NCBI RefSeq assembly: GCF_019247635.1
Contig: NZ_JAFBAR010000016.1
Location: forward strand, 1 to 37,584
Length of the DNA: 37,584 nucleotides
Origin: Mycobacterium sp.
GTDB lineage: Bacteria > Actinomycetota > Actinomycetes > Mycobacteriales > Mycobacteriaceae
Direction of reading: 5' to 3'
Part shown: positions 1 through 6,453 of the stretch, piece after piece
Numbering within the stretch: position 1 is the stretch's first letter
How the letters are laid out: each line of letters opens with the position of its first letter
Program-made: the position numbers and the translations under genes
Notes under the pieces: model-generated
What the model saw: only the letters and a program-made list of their open reading frames with translations
Database searches by the model: none
What the model was told of the DNA's origin: nothing

Positions 1-30
1 AGACATCTGTCAACTATGTCGTGGAATCAG

Positions 31-121
31 ACACTGCCGGGGGCACACTGCCGGGGGCACACTGCCGGCACTGCCGGGGGCACTGCCGGGGGCACTGCGC
101 CTGGGGCACTGCCGGCGGCAC
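31..121. repeat. GC-rich degenerate tandem repeat, left tract
   Basis: The tract is built of imperfect copies of CTGCCGGGGGCA. Two units have period 14 (with an extra CA), then there is a short unit, two units of period 12, and two diverged copies. The same sequence recurs at 4663-4771, so the tracts bracket the AlbA_2/DUF6338 gene cluster. The unit equals the 3' acceptor end of the tRNA-like sequence at 4655-4674, so the tract may have grown from an attachment site. Bases 122-293, up to the first gene, show no convincing gene or promoter. Confidence 0.75.
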
Positions 122-293
122 CTTTTGAGCAGCACAAACGCAGATGCGTGCGACAACCGTGCAACCCGGAGGCCTCGGGGAACGCCGCCATGATATCGCG
201 CCGCCACGAACTCGCCGATAGCGGCAACCGCCCGATGCGAGGAGTACGCTCGCGCCCGTCACGCTCGACGCAGGGTTGACATCGGGAGCACGG

Positions 294-1829
294 ATGATCG
301 TTCCTGACGGCAGGACCGATCCCGAGAAGCTGGAAGAACTTCTCGGGAACCCGGAAGAAACCCACCTGGACCTCAAAGCCAAGGTGGATCTCGACGACCC
401 CGCGGACCGCCTGAAATTCATCAAGGACGCTGTGACCATGGCCAGCCGCCCGCTCGGCGGCTACATCTTGATCGGCGTCGATGACGACGGAAAACCGTGT
501 ATGCCGACCGGAACAATCCCCGACCGGAGCCGGTTCGACGGCTCCCGGTTGGGCACCCTAATCCGCGGATACATCGAGGCGTCGATCTACGTAATCGTCC
601 AGATCCACGACCTCGACGATGGCAACGAGGTCATGCTCGTCTATGTCAAGAACCCCGACGGCCTGCCGATCCCGTTCAGCAAACTCGGGCAATACCCGGG
701 CCCCGATGGGAAGCCCGTCACGGTGTTTCGCCCGGGTGAGATCTTCGTACGCGAGGGCGCGGAAAACGTCCCGATCCGGTATCCGCACTGGCAGGACGTG
801 TTGTCGGCGTTTGCGGAGAAGATTCGCAACGACGCCACCGCGACAGCCCAAGCATTGCTGAACGAGGTCATCGCAGCGAGGCAGACCTCCCCGCCGGGAT
901 CAACCGACGTGCCGTTGCTGATGGGCATGGACGAATCAACGTTCGCCGCGGCGATGGTCGCCCTGCTCGAATCCGGCAACGACGTCCGCTTGCGTCAATT
1001 CATCCGGTCCCTCGGCGGCACCGCCGGACCCTCCGCCACCGTCGAAGAATTCACCCGGGCACTCGACAAGTGGACCGTGTTCTGCGCGCAGGCCCTGTAC
1101 TTCGAACGCGGCGATCTGGTCGACGAGGCAATCGAAAAGGTGTGCGGGGCCTACAAAAAGCTGAGCCTCGACGCCGACGCAACCCGCAAACGTCTCGCCG
1201 TCGTTGAGCGCATCTACGTCCTCGGCGGTTTGGCCGTGAGACTGGATGCGTGGGAGACCGTCAATTCACTAGTCCTTCAACCTGTCCCGAGCAATGTCCA
1301 CGAACCCGGGTACATCTACGCGTCGTGGATACGGAATGCGCAGGTCTACGCATCCCGGGAGGAGTTGCGTGACGACGGCCCTGACGAACACGGGCGTCGG
1401 CGCGGCGGATTCATCATCTCCGCGGCACGCGAGTTGATGGTCGAACATCCGGCCATGCGGCCCGACCTGACCGACGCACAGTTGCCGACCGAAATCACGC
1501 GAGATGACCTCGCGCTCAACACGTTGTGCGAATTCGACCTGGCGTATTGCTTCATAGTGGACGCCATGGGTACAGGGCACGGATCGGCTTATCCGTCATC
1601 GGCTGCGTTCGACGAGGACAGGGCGAAGGCCATCGCCCAGCGCATCGTGGCCGACCCGGACGCCAGGCATCGACTATTCCCGAACATTGATGACGCCGTT
1701 GTCGCCAAAGCCATCCAAGCAGTCTACGAGGTCGCGGTGCGTGAATCGGCGAACAACTATGGCGGTCGTTGGTGGGATATGCCGCCCAGCGTGGCCGCCT
1801 GGGTCAGTCAGCACCTGCCTCGCCCGTAG
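294..1829 (+). CDS. AlbA_2 (Schlafen-type) domain protein of unknown function
   Basis: A 511-residue protein. Residues about 22-135 look like an AlbA_2 (Schlafen AlbA_2) domain: an HLDLKAKV strand, then a helix ending in the ASRPLGGYILIGVDDDG segment, a typical hallmark of the family, followed by a beta-rich stretch. Such domains bind nucleic acids in some relatives. The remaining roughly 370 residues are helical and I do not recognise them; they could be a partner-binding or effector part. I chose the ATG at 294 because GGGAG lies just upstream; a TTG at 276 is in frame but has no good ribosome site. It is the first gene of a same-strand cluster of five. The function is unknown; defence or regulation are possibilities suggested only by domain type and mobile context. 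Confidence 0.8.
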   Translation: MIVPDGRTDPEKLEELLGNPEETHLDLKAKVDLDDPADRLKFIKDAVTMASRPLGGYILIGVDDDGKPCMPTGTIPDRSRFDGSRLGTLIRGYIEASIYVIVQIHDLDDGNEVMLVYVKNPDGLPIPFSKLGQYPGPDGKPVTVFRPGEIFVREGAENVPIRYPHWQDVLSAFAEKIRNDATATAQALLNEVIAARQTSPPGSTDVPLLMGMDESTFAAAMVALLESGNDVRLRQFIRSLGGTAGPSATVEEFTRALDKWTVFCAQALYFERGDLVDEAIEKVCGAYKKLSLDADATRKRLAVVERIYVLGGLAVRLDAWETVNSLVLQPVPSNVHEPGYIYASWIRNAQVYASREELRDDGPDEHGRRRGGFIISAARELMVEHPAMRPDLTDAQLPTEITRDDLALNTLCEFDLAYCFIVDAMGTGHGSAYPSSAAFDEDRAKAIAQRIVADPDARHRLFPNIDDAVVAKAIQAVYEVAVRESANNYGGRWWDMPPSVAAWVSQHLPRP

Positions 1830-1904
1830 TCGCCGACGAATGCGCCGATGACCACCGGCGAGTCCTTCACCGATCACCGATGTAGTTGTGGAAGCGTTCG
1901 GAGT

Positions 1905-2354
1905 ATGGACGCCGACGACACCTGGACCCACCGGGACCTACCGGTCCTCAGGGCGGCCGTGAAGATCTACGGCAGCGGAACCCGGTCAAATATCCGCGTT
2001 AGCGATATTGAGCGGGCTGTAGACCTCGACAGCCAAACGGTCCAGACTGCACTCCGCTTTCTGCACGCGGAACCGTATTTTCAGGAGTACGGAAGTGTCG
2101 AAGGCCAAACTGGTTACGCATTCATCGGCGCGCCCACCGGTGATGCGTTGCGCGTTGCTGGCGCGTGGCCCTCGCCTGAGACCTTGCTTGAACGGCTCAT
2201 CGCGGCGTTCACAGCGGCCAGCGAAGACACGACGCGCGCGGAGTCGGAACGGCGCAAGTTCAAGGAATCGGCGGAATTTATGGCATCGGGCTCGCCCGGT
2301 GCGCCGGTCGCCCTACAAATGTTCGGCGGTGCCGACGCGAAGATAATTTCCTGA
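1905..2354 (+). CDS. Small winged-helix-like hypothetical protein
   Basis: A 149-residue protein starting MDADDTWTHRD. Residues about 8-60 (LPVLRAAVKIY, then SDIERAVDLDSQTVQTALRFL) look like a winged-helix fold: a helix, a turn, a recognition-type helix, then an aromatic wing around PYFQEYG. The C-terminal half is helical and charged (ESERRKFKES). I chose ATG 1905 with GTGGAAG about 10 bases upstream; the frame is open further upstream from a possible ATG at 1848 but that stretch is poor in protein-like sequence. It follows the AlbA_2 gene by 75 bases and precedes the coiled-coil gene by 16. It may be a DNA-binding regulator of the cluster; this is inference from fold only. Confidence 0.7.
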   Translation: MDADDTWTHRDLPVLRAAVKIYGSGTRSNIRVSDIERAVDLDSQTVQTALRFLHAEPYFQEYGSVEGQTGYAFIGAPTGDALRVAGAWPSPETLLERLIAAFTAASEDTTRAESERRKFKESAEFMASGSPGAPVALQMFGGADAKIIS

Positions 2355-2370
2355 GAGAAGGTTACCGAGC

Positions 2371-2925
2371 GTGCAAAACGCAGTCTGGTACCCCTTACTC
2401 ACCGTCATCGGGATTCCGGTGGGGATTGCGGTGGGGGGATGGATCGTTAGTCATGTCTCCGCCCGTATCAGCCGGACGACCGCGAGAGAAACGGCCCTGT
2501 TGGCGGCTGCGCAACGGCGGCGTGACGCGGAGATCTCACACCTCCGCGATGCGCAAGACGACCTATTAGAAGCCGCGACCGCTGTCCAGTCGCTTGTGTG
2601 GTACGTCGCTAAGGACACTCGCCTCAGAACGACAATTTCACCGGAAGAATGGCACGAGAATCGCGAATTCATTGAACGCGCCGTCGTGGCCGCGCAGAAA
2701 CTTCGCGCAATCGCACGCGCGATGCCGACGAACGAAATGCGCGATTCGTACATCGCGGTTGAGCGGTTGATCATGGAAGTGGTCAAGGGCAGCGACGCGG
2801 AGGACGCGCAAGATGCCTGGCATCGGGACGTTTCCGGCGCCCAGCCGGATACGATTTCGCGCGGCGTCATTGCTACCGCTGACGAAATCAAACGGCTGTA
2901 CAACACCTACCCGTCGGAACTTTGA
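2371..2925 (+). CDS. Membrane-anchored coiled-coil hypothetical protein
   Basis: A 184-residue protein starting at GTG 2371, with GAGAAGG about 11 bases upstream. Residues about 5-27 form one hydrophobic segment (YPLLTVIGIPVGIAVGGWIV), followed by basic residues and a long alpha-helical stretch rich in Ala, Arg, Glu and Asp (about 38-75), probably coiled coil, and then a helical C-terminus. The layout suggests an inner-membrane anchor with a cytoplasmic helical domain. Its stop codon overlaps the start of the DUF6338 gene by four bases, so the two are probably translationally coupled and may act together at the membrane. I recognise no catalytic motif. Confidence 0.75.
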   Translation: MQNAVWYPLLTVIGIPVGIAVGGWIVSHVSARISRTTARETALLAAAQRRRDAEISHLRDAQDDLLEAATAVQSLVWYVAKDTRLRTTISPEEWHENREFIERAVVAAQKLRAIARAMPTNEMRDSYIAVERLIMEVVKGSDAEDAQDAWHRDVSGAQPDTISRGVIATADEIKRLYNTYPSEL

Positions 2926-3608
2926 CCGTGATCACCACGTTTCAGGCACTTTTAGTCGCTGCGATTGTGATCCTGCCCGGCTCCGTCTACACCCTCGCCC
3001 GCGAGAGCCGCGGCGCAAGCTGGGCCTGGCGCAGCACAGACGCTGCCACACTGATCTTTCGCTTCCTGACCGCCTCGGCGTTTTTCCATTTACTCCTCGC
3101 ACCCGTTGGCTACGCCGCCTATCAGCACGTCGCGGTCAACCATCTCTTAGCGCCAAAGCAACCTTTTCCCTGGACATGGTGGGCCTGGCTGGCTGGCTAC
3201 ATCGTCGTGCCTTACCTATTCGGACTCTGGATGGAAGCCGCTCGCGGCTTGAAACCAAGTCCGCGGCGCGTGCTTGGGCTGCCCAAGAACCTGTTCATCT
3301 GGCTGCCGCTTTTTGTCGCAGGCCGCGCAAATGAGCCCCGCGCCTGGGATCGCCTTTTCACGAAGGACCGCACCGGCTACATCATCCTCAGACTGAAAGA
3401 TAGCGACGAGTGGAAAGCGGGGATCTGGTACAAGCCGTCATACGCCAGCGCCTACGGCGAAGACCAAGATCTGTACATTGCCGAGCAGATCGCAGTGAGT
3501 GAAGACGGCGTAGTCGAGAGCGATGCACATGGCAGCCCCGTGTACTTGGGGGTTGGGCTTCTGATCAGCTGGTCGGAACTGGAATACGTAGAATTTGTTG
3601 AAGACTGA
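2922..3608 (+). CDS. DUF6338 family membrane protein
   Basis: A 228-residue protein with three predicted membrane helices (about 5-24, 42-68 and 84-106) and a soluble C-terminal domain containing AWDRLFT, GYIILRLKD and a closing SWSELEYVEF segment. This layout matches the DUF6338 family, found mainly in actinobacteria and of unknown function. The TTG at 2922 gives a four-base overlap with the previous stop (TTGA); a GTG at 2928 is a close alternative. Its coupling with the upstream membrane-anchored coiled-coil gene suggests a membrane complex. Family assignment is from memory of the N-terminal and C-terminal patterns. Confidence 0.78.
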   Translation: MTVITTFQALLVAAIVILPGSVYTLARESRGASWAWRSTDAATLIFRFLTASAFFHLLLAPVGYAAYQHVAVNHLLAPKQPFPWTWWAWLAGYIVVPYLFGLWMEAARGLKPSPRRVLGLPKNLFIWLPLFVAGRANEPRAWDRLFTKDRTGYIILRLKDSDEWKAGIWYKPSYASAYGEDQDLYIAEQIAVSEDGVVESDAHGSPVYLGVGLLISWSELEYVEFVED

Positions 3609-3635
3609 CCGGCGTTAATGATGGGAGCAGCAACG

Positions 3636-3833
3636 ATGGCACAAAACCCTAACCAGGGCACCGGTGGGCGGCGCGTCGAGAAGGCCACCGGCGGCGGTGG
3701 CATCGAGAAGAAGGGCGGATATGAGGCCGGGCCGAAACCGCTGAAAGGTGTGCCACCCGTCCCGGCGGGCCTTCGTCAACCTCGCACGACTACGTCGAAA
3801 GCGCAGAAGTCCACGCCCAAGCCACAGTCTTAA
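3636..3833 (+). CDS. Short glycine- and lysine-rich disordered protein
   Basis: A 65-residue basic protein (MAQNPNQGTGGRR at its start) with a glycine run, then a PKPLKGVPPVP segment and a Thr/Lys/Pro-rich tail. It should be largely disordered. I prefer ATG 3636 because GGGAG at 3623-3627 is well spaced from it; ATGs at 3618 and 3621 are in frame but lie before that site. It sits 27 bases after the DUF6338 gene on the same strand and is probably the last gene of the cluster. Function is unknown; its small size and charge fit a binding partner or adaptor rather than an enzyme. Confidence 0.6.
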   Translation: MAQNPNQGTGGRRVEKATGGGGIEKKGGYEAGPKPLKGVPPVPAGLRQPRTTTSKAQKSTPKPQS

Positions 3834-4138
3834 CTGCCCGGAAGCACCGGCCCGTGTCATGGGCAACTGCTCGCCGCGCTGAGTAGGACCTCGGACCAGA
3901 TAGTCGCATCGCAATCGTGTTAGTCACGCTGATCGCGTTGTGGCGCGCACCGCTTTGGCCGTTTTCGCCCCGTGTTTTTCTATTTTCGCCCGTTTTTTCG
4001 CTATATATGGATAGCCCGCGACCGTTCCGGGCGGCGGTGCGCTTTGAAAAAACGGGGTGACCGTGGCGCGGATGTCGTTGTTAGACAACGACTTTAGATG
4101 GTGCCCCGGGCGTGAATGTGGTTGCGCGGACTGGGGTT
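3834..4138. other. Spacer with interleaved inverted repeats and T-rich runs
   Basis: This convergent spacer holds no convincing gene but much structure. GCGCACCGC at 3945-3953 pairs with GCGGTGCGC at 4034-4042, and CCCGTTTTTTC at 3989-3999 pairs with GAAAAAACGGG at 4046-4056; the two pairs interleave as in a pseudoknot. GCTAT at 4000-4004 and ATAGC at 4011-4015 make a small inner hairpin. TTTTCGCCC is directly repeated at 3962 and 3983. The stretch is clearly more AT-rich than its flanks. It could be a bidirectional terminator, an origin or recombination site of the mobile element, or a structured RNA; the sequence does not decide. Confidence 0.5.
4074..4092. terminator. Short perfect hairpin downstream of leftward zinc-ribbon ORF
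   Basis: GTCGTTGT and ACAACGAC are perfect 8-bp inverted arms around a TAG loop. The hairpin lies 47 bases past the stop of the leftward ORF at 4139. There is no T-run after it on that strand, so it could equally be a protein-binding site. Confidence 0.35.
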
Positions 4139-4570
4139 TCACCATCGGACGGCCAGGACGGCGCCGATGTTGGCGGCGTGTTCAAGGCGGCATCCGTGCC
4201 AGTGTGCGCGTTCGGCGATGTCGCGGCGCACTTCACGCACCTGGCCGCCGTTGCGCACCTGGACGCGGTCGCGCACCTGGACCCCGTTGCGCGCCTGAAT
4301 TTGCCCGCAATACAGGCAGCGGCCGTTTTCGATGCAGCGGGCGGTCCCGCAGTTGCGGCATGGCGGCGGCGATGGCGGGGTGGATGCCGCTGCTGCGGCG
4401 CGTATTTCGATGCGCCGTAGGTCGGCGTCACGCCGGTCGCGCCGCTCGACGCGCGCCGCTTGCCGTTGCATCGCCACACGCACGTGCAGGGGGGTGGTGG
4501 CGCGGTAATGCGTATGCCATCCACGGGGGTCACCCTTCCACCGGAATGCGGCCGAAGCGGCCGTGCCCAA
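4139..4570 (-). CDS. Zinc-ribbon hypothetical protein
   Basis: A leftward ORF of about 143 residues. Near the middle it carries C-x2-C-x4-C-x5-C-x2-C (CRNCGTARCIENGRCLYCG), a pattern like small zinc ribbons of phage and plasmid proteins. Before it is a charged helix (AARVERRDRRDADLRRIE); after it comes VQVR-type repeats and a histidine-containing tail. Two other frames are also open here, but only this one gives a protein-like composition. The start is uncertain: TTG 4570 is the furthest plausible, while GTG and ATG codons lie around 4485. It overlaps the end of a short ORF upstream on the same strand. It sits next to the attachment-like site, as accessory genes of integrated elements often do. 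Confidence 0.5.
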   Translation of the reverse strand: MGTAASAAFRWKGDPRGWHTHYRATTPLHVRVAMQRQAARVERRDRRDADLRRIEIRAAAAASTPPSPPPCRNCGTARCIENGRCLYCGQIQARNGVQVRDRVQVRNGGQVREVRRDIAERAHWHGCRLEHAANIGAVLAVRW

Positions 4571-4645
4571 CGTATCCGGCGCGTTCGGCTTGGAGCATTT
4601 CGTCGCGGTCGAGTGGCACGTCAGCGCGGCGGGCAGCCTCAGGTG
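4530..4645 (-). pseudogene. Short leftward ORF, possibly cut at the element end
   Basis: A leftward frame open from the TAG at about 4648 to a TGA at 4530 reads protein-like (PLDRDEMLQAERAGYVGHG, ending FGRIPVEG). GTG 4619 would give only 29 residues. The coding-like sequence runs almost up to the tRNA-like 3' end, so this may be the tail of a gene truncated at the element boundary. It may also be a genuine tiny gene or chance. Confidence 0.3.
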
Positions 4646-4654
4646 TCTAACAAA

Positions 4655-4675
4655 TTCGAATCCTGCCGGGGGCAC
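4655..4675 (+). other. tRNA 3'-end-like fragment, candidate attachment site
   Basis: The bases TTCGAAT, CCTGC, CGGGGGC, A read as a T-loop (4655-4661), the 3' half of a T-stem (4662-4666), the 3' acceptor strand (4667-4673) and a discriminator base (4674). The 5' half of the T-stem, expected to be GCAGG, is missing (ACAAA instead), and no anticodon arm precedes it. Integrating elements and phages of mycobacteria often use the 3' ends of tRNA genes as attachment cores and leave such fragments. A tRNA with a GCCCCCG 5' acceptor strand would be the matching target; it is not in this window, and neither is an integrase. Confidence 0.55.
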
Positions 4676-4771
4676 ACTGCCGGGGGCCGGGGGCACTGCC
4701 GGGGGGCACTGCCGGGGTCTAAAACTGAACGTCAGTTCCACAGGGGGCACTGCCGGGGGCACTTTGCCCCA
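4663..4771. repeat. GC-rich degenerate tandem repeat, right tract
   Basis: Copies of CTGCCGGGGGCA with periods near 12-14 continue from the tRNA-like 3' end. They are interrupted at 4718-4740 by a non-repeat segment and resume to 4771, ending in a TTTGCCCC inverted scrap. It is the same unit as the left tract at 31-121. Bases 4772-4946 beyond it, up to the next gene, show nothing I can name. Confidence 0.75.
4723..4737. promoter_or_regulatory. Small inverted repeat inside the right tract
   Basis: AACTGA and TCAGTT are perfect 6-bp arms around ACG. They lie in the only non-repeat segment of the tract. This could be a protein-binding or recombination site; it is short enough to be chance. Confidence 0.3.
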
Positions 4772-4946
4772 GACGCCGCGTTAGCGCTCCCCTTCTGAAT
4801 CGCGTGATTACCGCGTTGAATTCGCCGGCGACGACATCCACCTCAGCGGTGTGTCTAGTTCAGCACATTTGTCGACGTCGGATCGATAAGCTGGAGTTCG
4901 GTGGTTAGCGAGGGTCGCGGTTGCATCGGGTTTCACGAGCCGAAAG

Positions 4947-5720
4947 TTGGTAGCTGTGCAGACAGGAACGTACGTGCCGGAGCAATTCGCGGGTTTCACC
5001 GATGGAGAAGAGCACCAATTCAGGCTTACCGTCGATTTAGGACTTGGCGCGTCACCTGATCGGATTGCTTCATGCATGGACGCCATCCGGGATCTGGTTG
5101 ATCTCGGAGACCGATGGGCGATCGTTATTGCACGCGAAGCGGCTGCCCGCGCCTTGCTTGCGGAACTGATGGCGGCTAGCGAACCCTCATTAGAGCCCTT
5201 GAAGGATGTCTTAGATCCGGCCGACGAAAAGCTAGCTTGGTCTGCTGTAAAGATGATCCACAGATTTGGAAATGTCGAACAATCAGAGCCGCTTTTTCCG
5301 CTTCCTCCCATACTAGATAAATACGCTGACGCTGCCCTCCCGGATTTATTGCGACCGTCTATACGTGCAGTAGAGGTGTCGTATCAAAATCCGATCGGAT
5401 TGTTGTTGCTCGGTGGTGGGATTGTTGTAACAGCCACCGTTCAGGTACTGCAAATAGCACGCGATTGGAACGCGCGTAAGCGAACAGGCAACGCGGCCGC
5501 GACAGGCGCGGAGGCCCAAGCTCGCCAAGAAATCGCCAGGGCCGATATCATGGAGTACCTCGCCGCAGAGATTACCGCTGGCCGCCTGAAAGTACCACCG
5601 TCGGAGCTAGGGAAACTCCTTACCCCGGCGGACCTGAAAGGGATGTCAGCCCTCGGACCGGAAGTAAAACTAGAGCTGCCGCCTGGACTTTCCCATCTGG
5701 TCGGCGCTGACAAGAAATAG
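4947..5720 (+). CDS. Hypothetical protein with one internal membrane helix
   Basis: A 257-residue protein with one strong membrane segment at about 149-171 (NPIGLLLLGGGIVVTATVQV), preceded by an Asp/Glu-rich soluble domain and followed by a basic stop-transfer (RDWNARKR) and an alpha-helical, Ala/Glu-rich C-terminal domain. TTG 4947 is the longest start; GTG 4956 is attractive because GAAAG lies nine bases upstream. GC content is visibly lower than in the core genes to the right, which fits recent transfer. It stands alone, between the right repeat tract and a decayed stretch. I recognise no family; tethered two-domain layout is all that can be said. Confidence 0.65.
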   Translation: MVAVQTGTYVPEQFAGFTDGEEHQFRLTVDLGLGASPDRIASCMDAIRDLVDLGDRWAIVIAREAAARALLAELMAASEPSLEPLKDVLDPADEKLAWSAVKMIHRFGNVEQSEPLFPLPPILDKYADAALPDLLRPSIRAVEVSYQNPIGLLLLGGGIVVTATVQVLQIARDWNARKRTGNAAATGAEAQARQEIARADIMEYLAAEITAGRLKVPPSELGKLLTPADLKGMSALGPEVKLELPPGLSHLVGADKK

Positions 5721-5927
5721 AAAGGCCGGAAAGGCGACTACCTCCGCGGGGGACGCAGTATCTTCAGTTCCCAGCGCACGAGGTCGAGAACATCTGGCAA
5801 GCTTGGTCAAATCATGGGCTCGGATGACGTCGCGTCCGTCGTCGTCCGTGCCGGGATTAGACGTCGTCACGATTGCCGCCGGTGAGGCTGGGGCCGGATT
5901 CTGGGGTGGACTTACGGCCCTAGTGTT

Positions 5928-6308
5928 GTGGTTCCAGGTCGGGCTCCGTTCCACCACGGCAGCAGCGGACTCGGGCATAAGGTTCTGGGGCAAACGACCG
6001 AGCCGCAGCGCTACCACTCTTCCGACCACCGCCAGCTGGCCCAGCCTGCCGCCAGCAATAAGACGAAACGGGAGATTGCTGGTCAGAGCGCGATCACCAA
6101 AGCCGAACGCGCTGAGGCGGAATACCGGAAATGGGAAGCCGCCAGAGCAGGGGAACGGAAGATGCAGCAGACCCCGAAGTCGACAACGAATGTGAGGTGT
6201 TCAACACCGCCAGCATGTGCAGATGGTGCGAGTGAGCCTAGAGACTTTCGTATGCGAGCAGTGCAACATAAACCTCAAGCGCTGAACCGCAACCGCAAAC
6301 CGTGGTGA
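5928..6308 (+). CDS. Doubtful ORF in a decayed stretch
   Basis: The roughly 730 bases from 5721 to 6453 contain no confident gene. The best candidate is this GTG-started frame of 126 residues, whose middle (ITKAERAEAEYRKWEAARAG) is a plausible charged helix. Another frame from 5803 carries a hydrophobic segment (GFWGGLTALVLWF) in its upstream half. The two together may be the halves of one frameshifted gene. No family is recognisable and both could be non-coding. Confidence 0.25.
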   Translation: MVPGRAPFHHGSSGLGHKVLGQTTEPQRYHSSDHRQLAQPAASNKTKREIAGQSAITKAERAEAEYRKWEAARAGERKMQQTPKSTTNVRCSTPPACADGASEPRDFRMRAVQHKPQALNRNRKPW

Positions 6309-6336
6309 GGCTGGCTGAATCGTCCCGGTGAGTCCG

Positions 6337-6352
6337 GAGACCTCCAGGTCTC
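6337..6352. terminator. Small hairpin upstream of the toxin-antitoxin operon
   Basis: GAGACCT and AGGTCTC are perfect 7-bp arms around CC. The site lies between the decayed stretch and the toxin-antitoxin promoter. No T-run follows, so it may be a weak terminator or an operator. Confidence 0.3.
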
Positions 6353-6432
6353 TCGGGAATGAGCGCGCAGTGGTCTCACCGGCACGGCCAATCTAACCTC
6401 CTGAACCACGGCCCGTGCTAGCGTAGGTAGCA

Positions 6433-6449
6433 TATCTTGCGTATCCTGC
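6433..6449 (+). promoter_or_regulatory. Direct repeat and candidate leaderless promoter of the antitoxin operon
   Basis: TATCTTGC (6433-6440) and TATCCTGC (6442-6449) form a near-perfect direct repeat with period 9. The second copy contains TATCCT, a TANNNT -10 hexamer ending six bases before the A of the ATG at 6454, the spacing of a leaderless mycobacterial promoter. Antitoxins usually repress their own operon, so the repeat is a good candidate operator overlapping the -10 box. Confidence 0.5.
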
Positions 6450-6453
6450 AGAC

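Noticed and set aside
31..121. CRISPR-like array at the left edge
   Set aside because: The units abut at period 12-14 with no unique spacers, and there are no cas genes.
276..281. TTGACA as a -35 box for the first gene
   Set aside because: A -10 at normal spacing would fall inside the coding region after the start codon.
4081..4533. Leftward 150-residue ORF overlapping the zinc-ribbon frame
   Set aside because: It has a good-looking ribosome site, but composition (Ala, Thr, Pro, scattered Cys) is that of a shadow frame; the cysteine knuckle lies in the other frame.
4600..4675. Complete tRNA gene at the repeat tract
   Set aside because: Only the T-loop onward is present; no anticodon arm, D arm or 5' acceptor strand can be found upstream.
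5803..6195. Membrane protein ORF in the decayed stretch
   Set aside because: One short hydrophobic segment followed by Arg/Pro-rich shadow sequence; kept only as a comment on a possible frameshifted gene.
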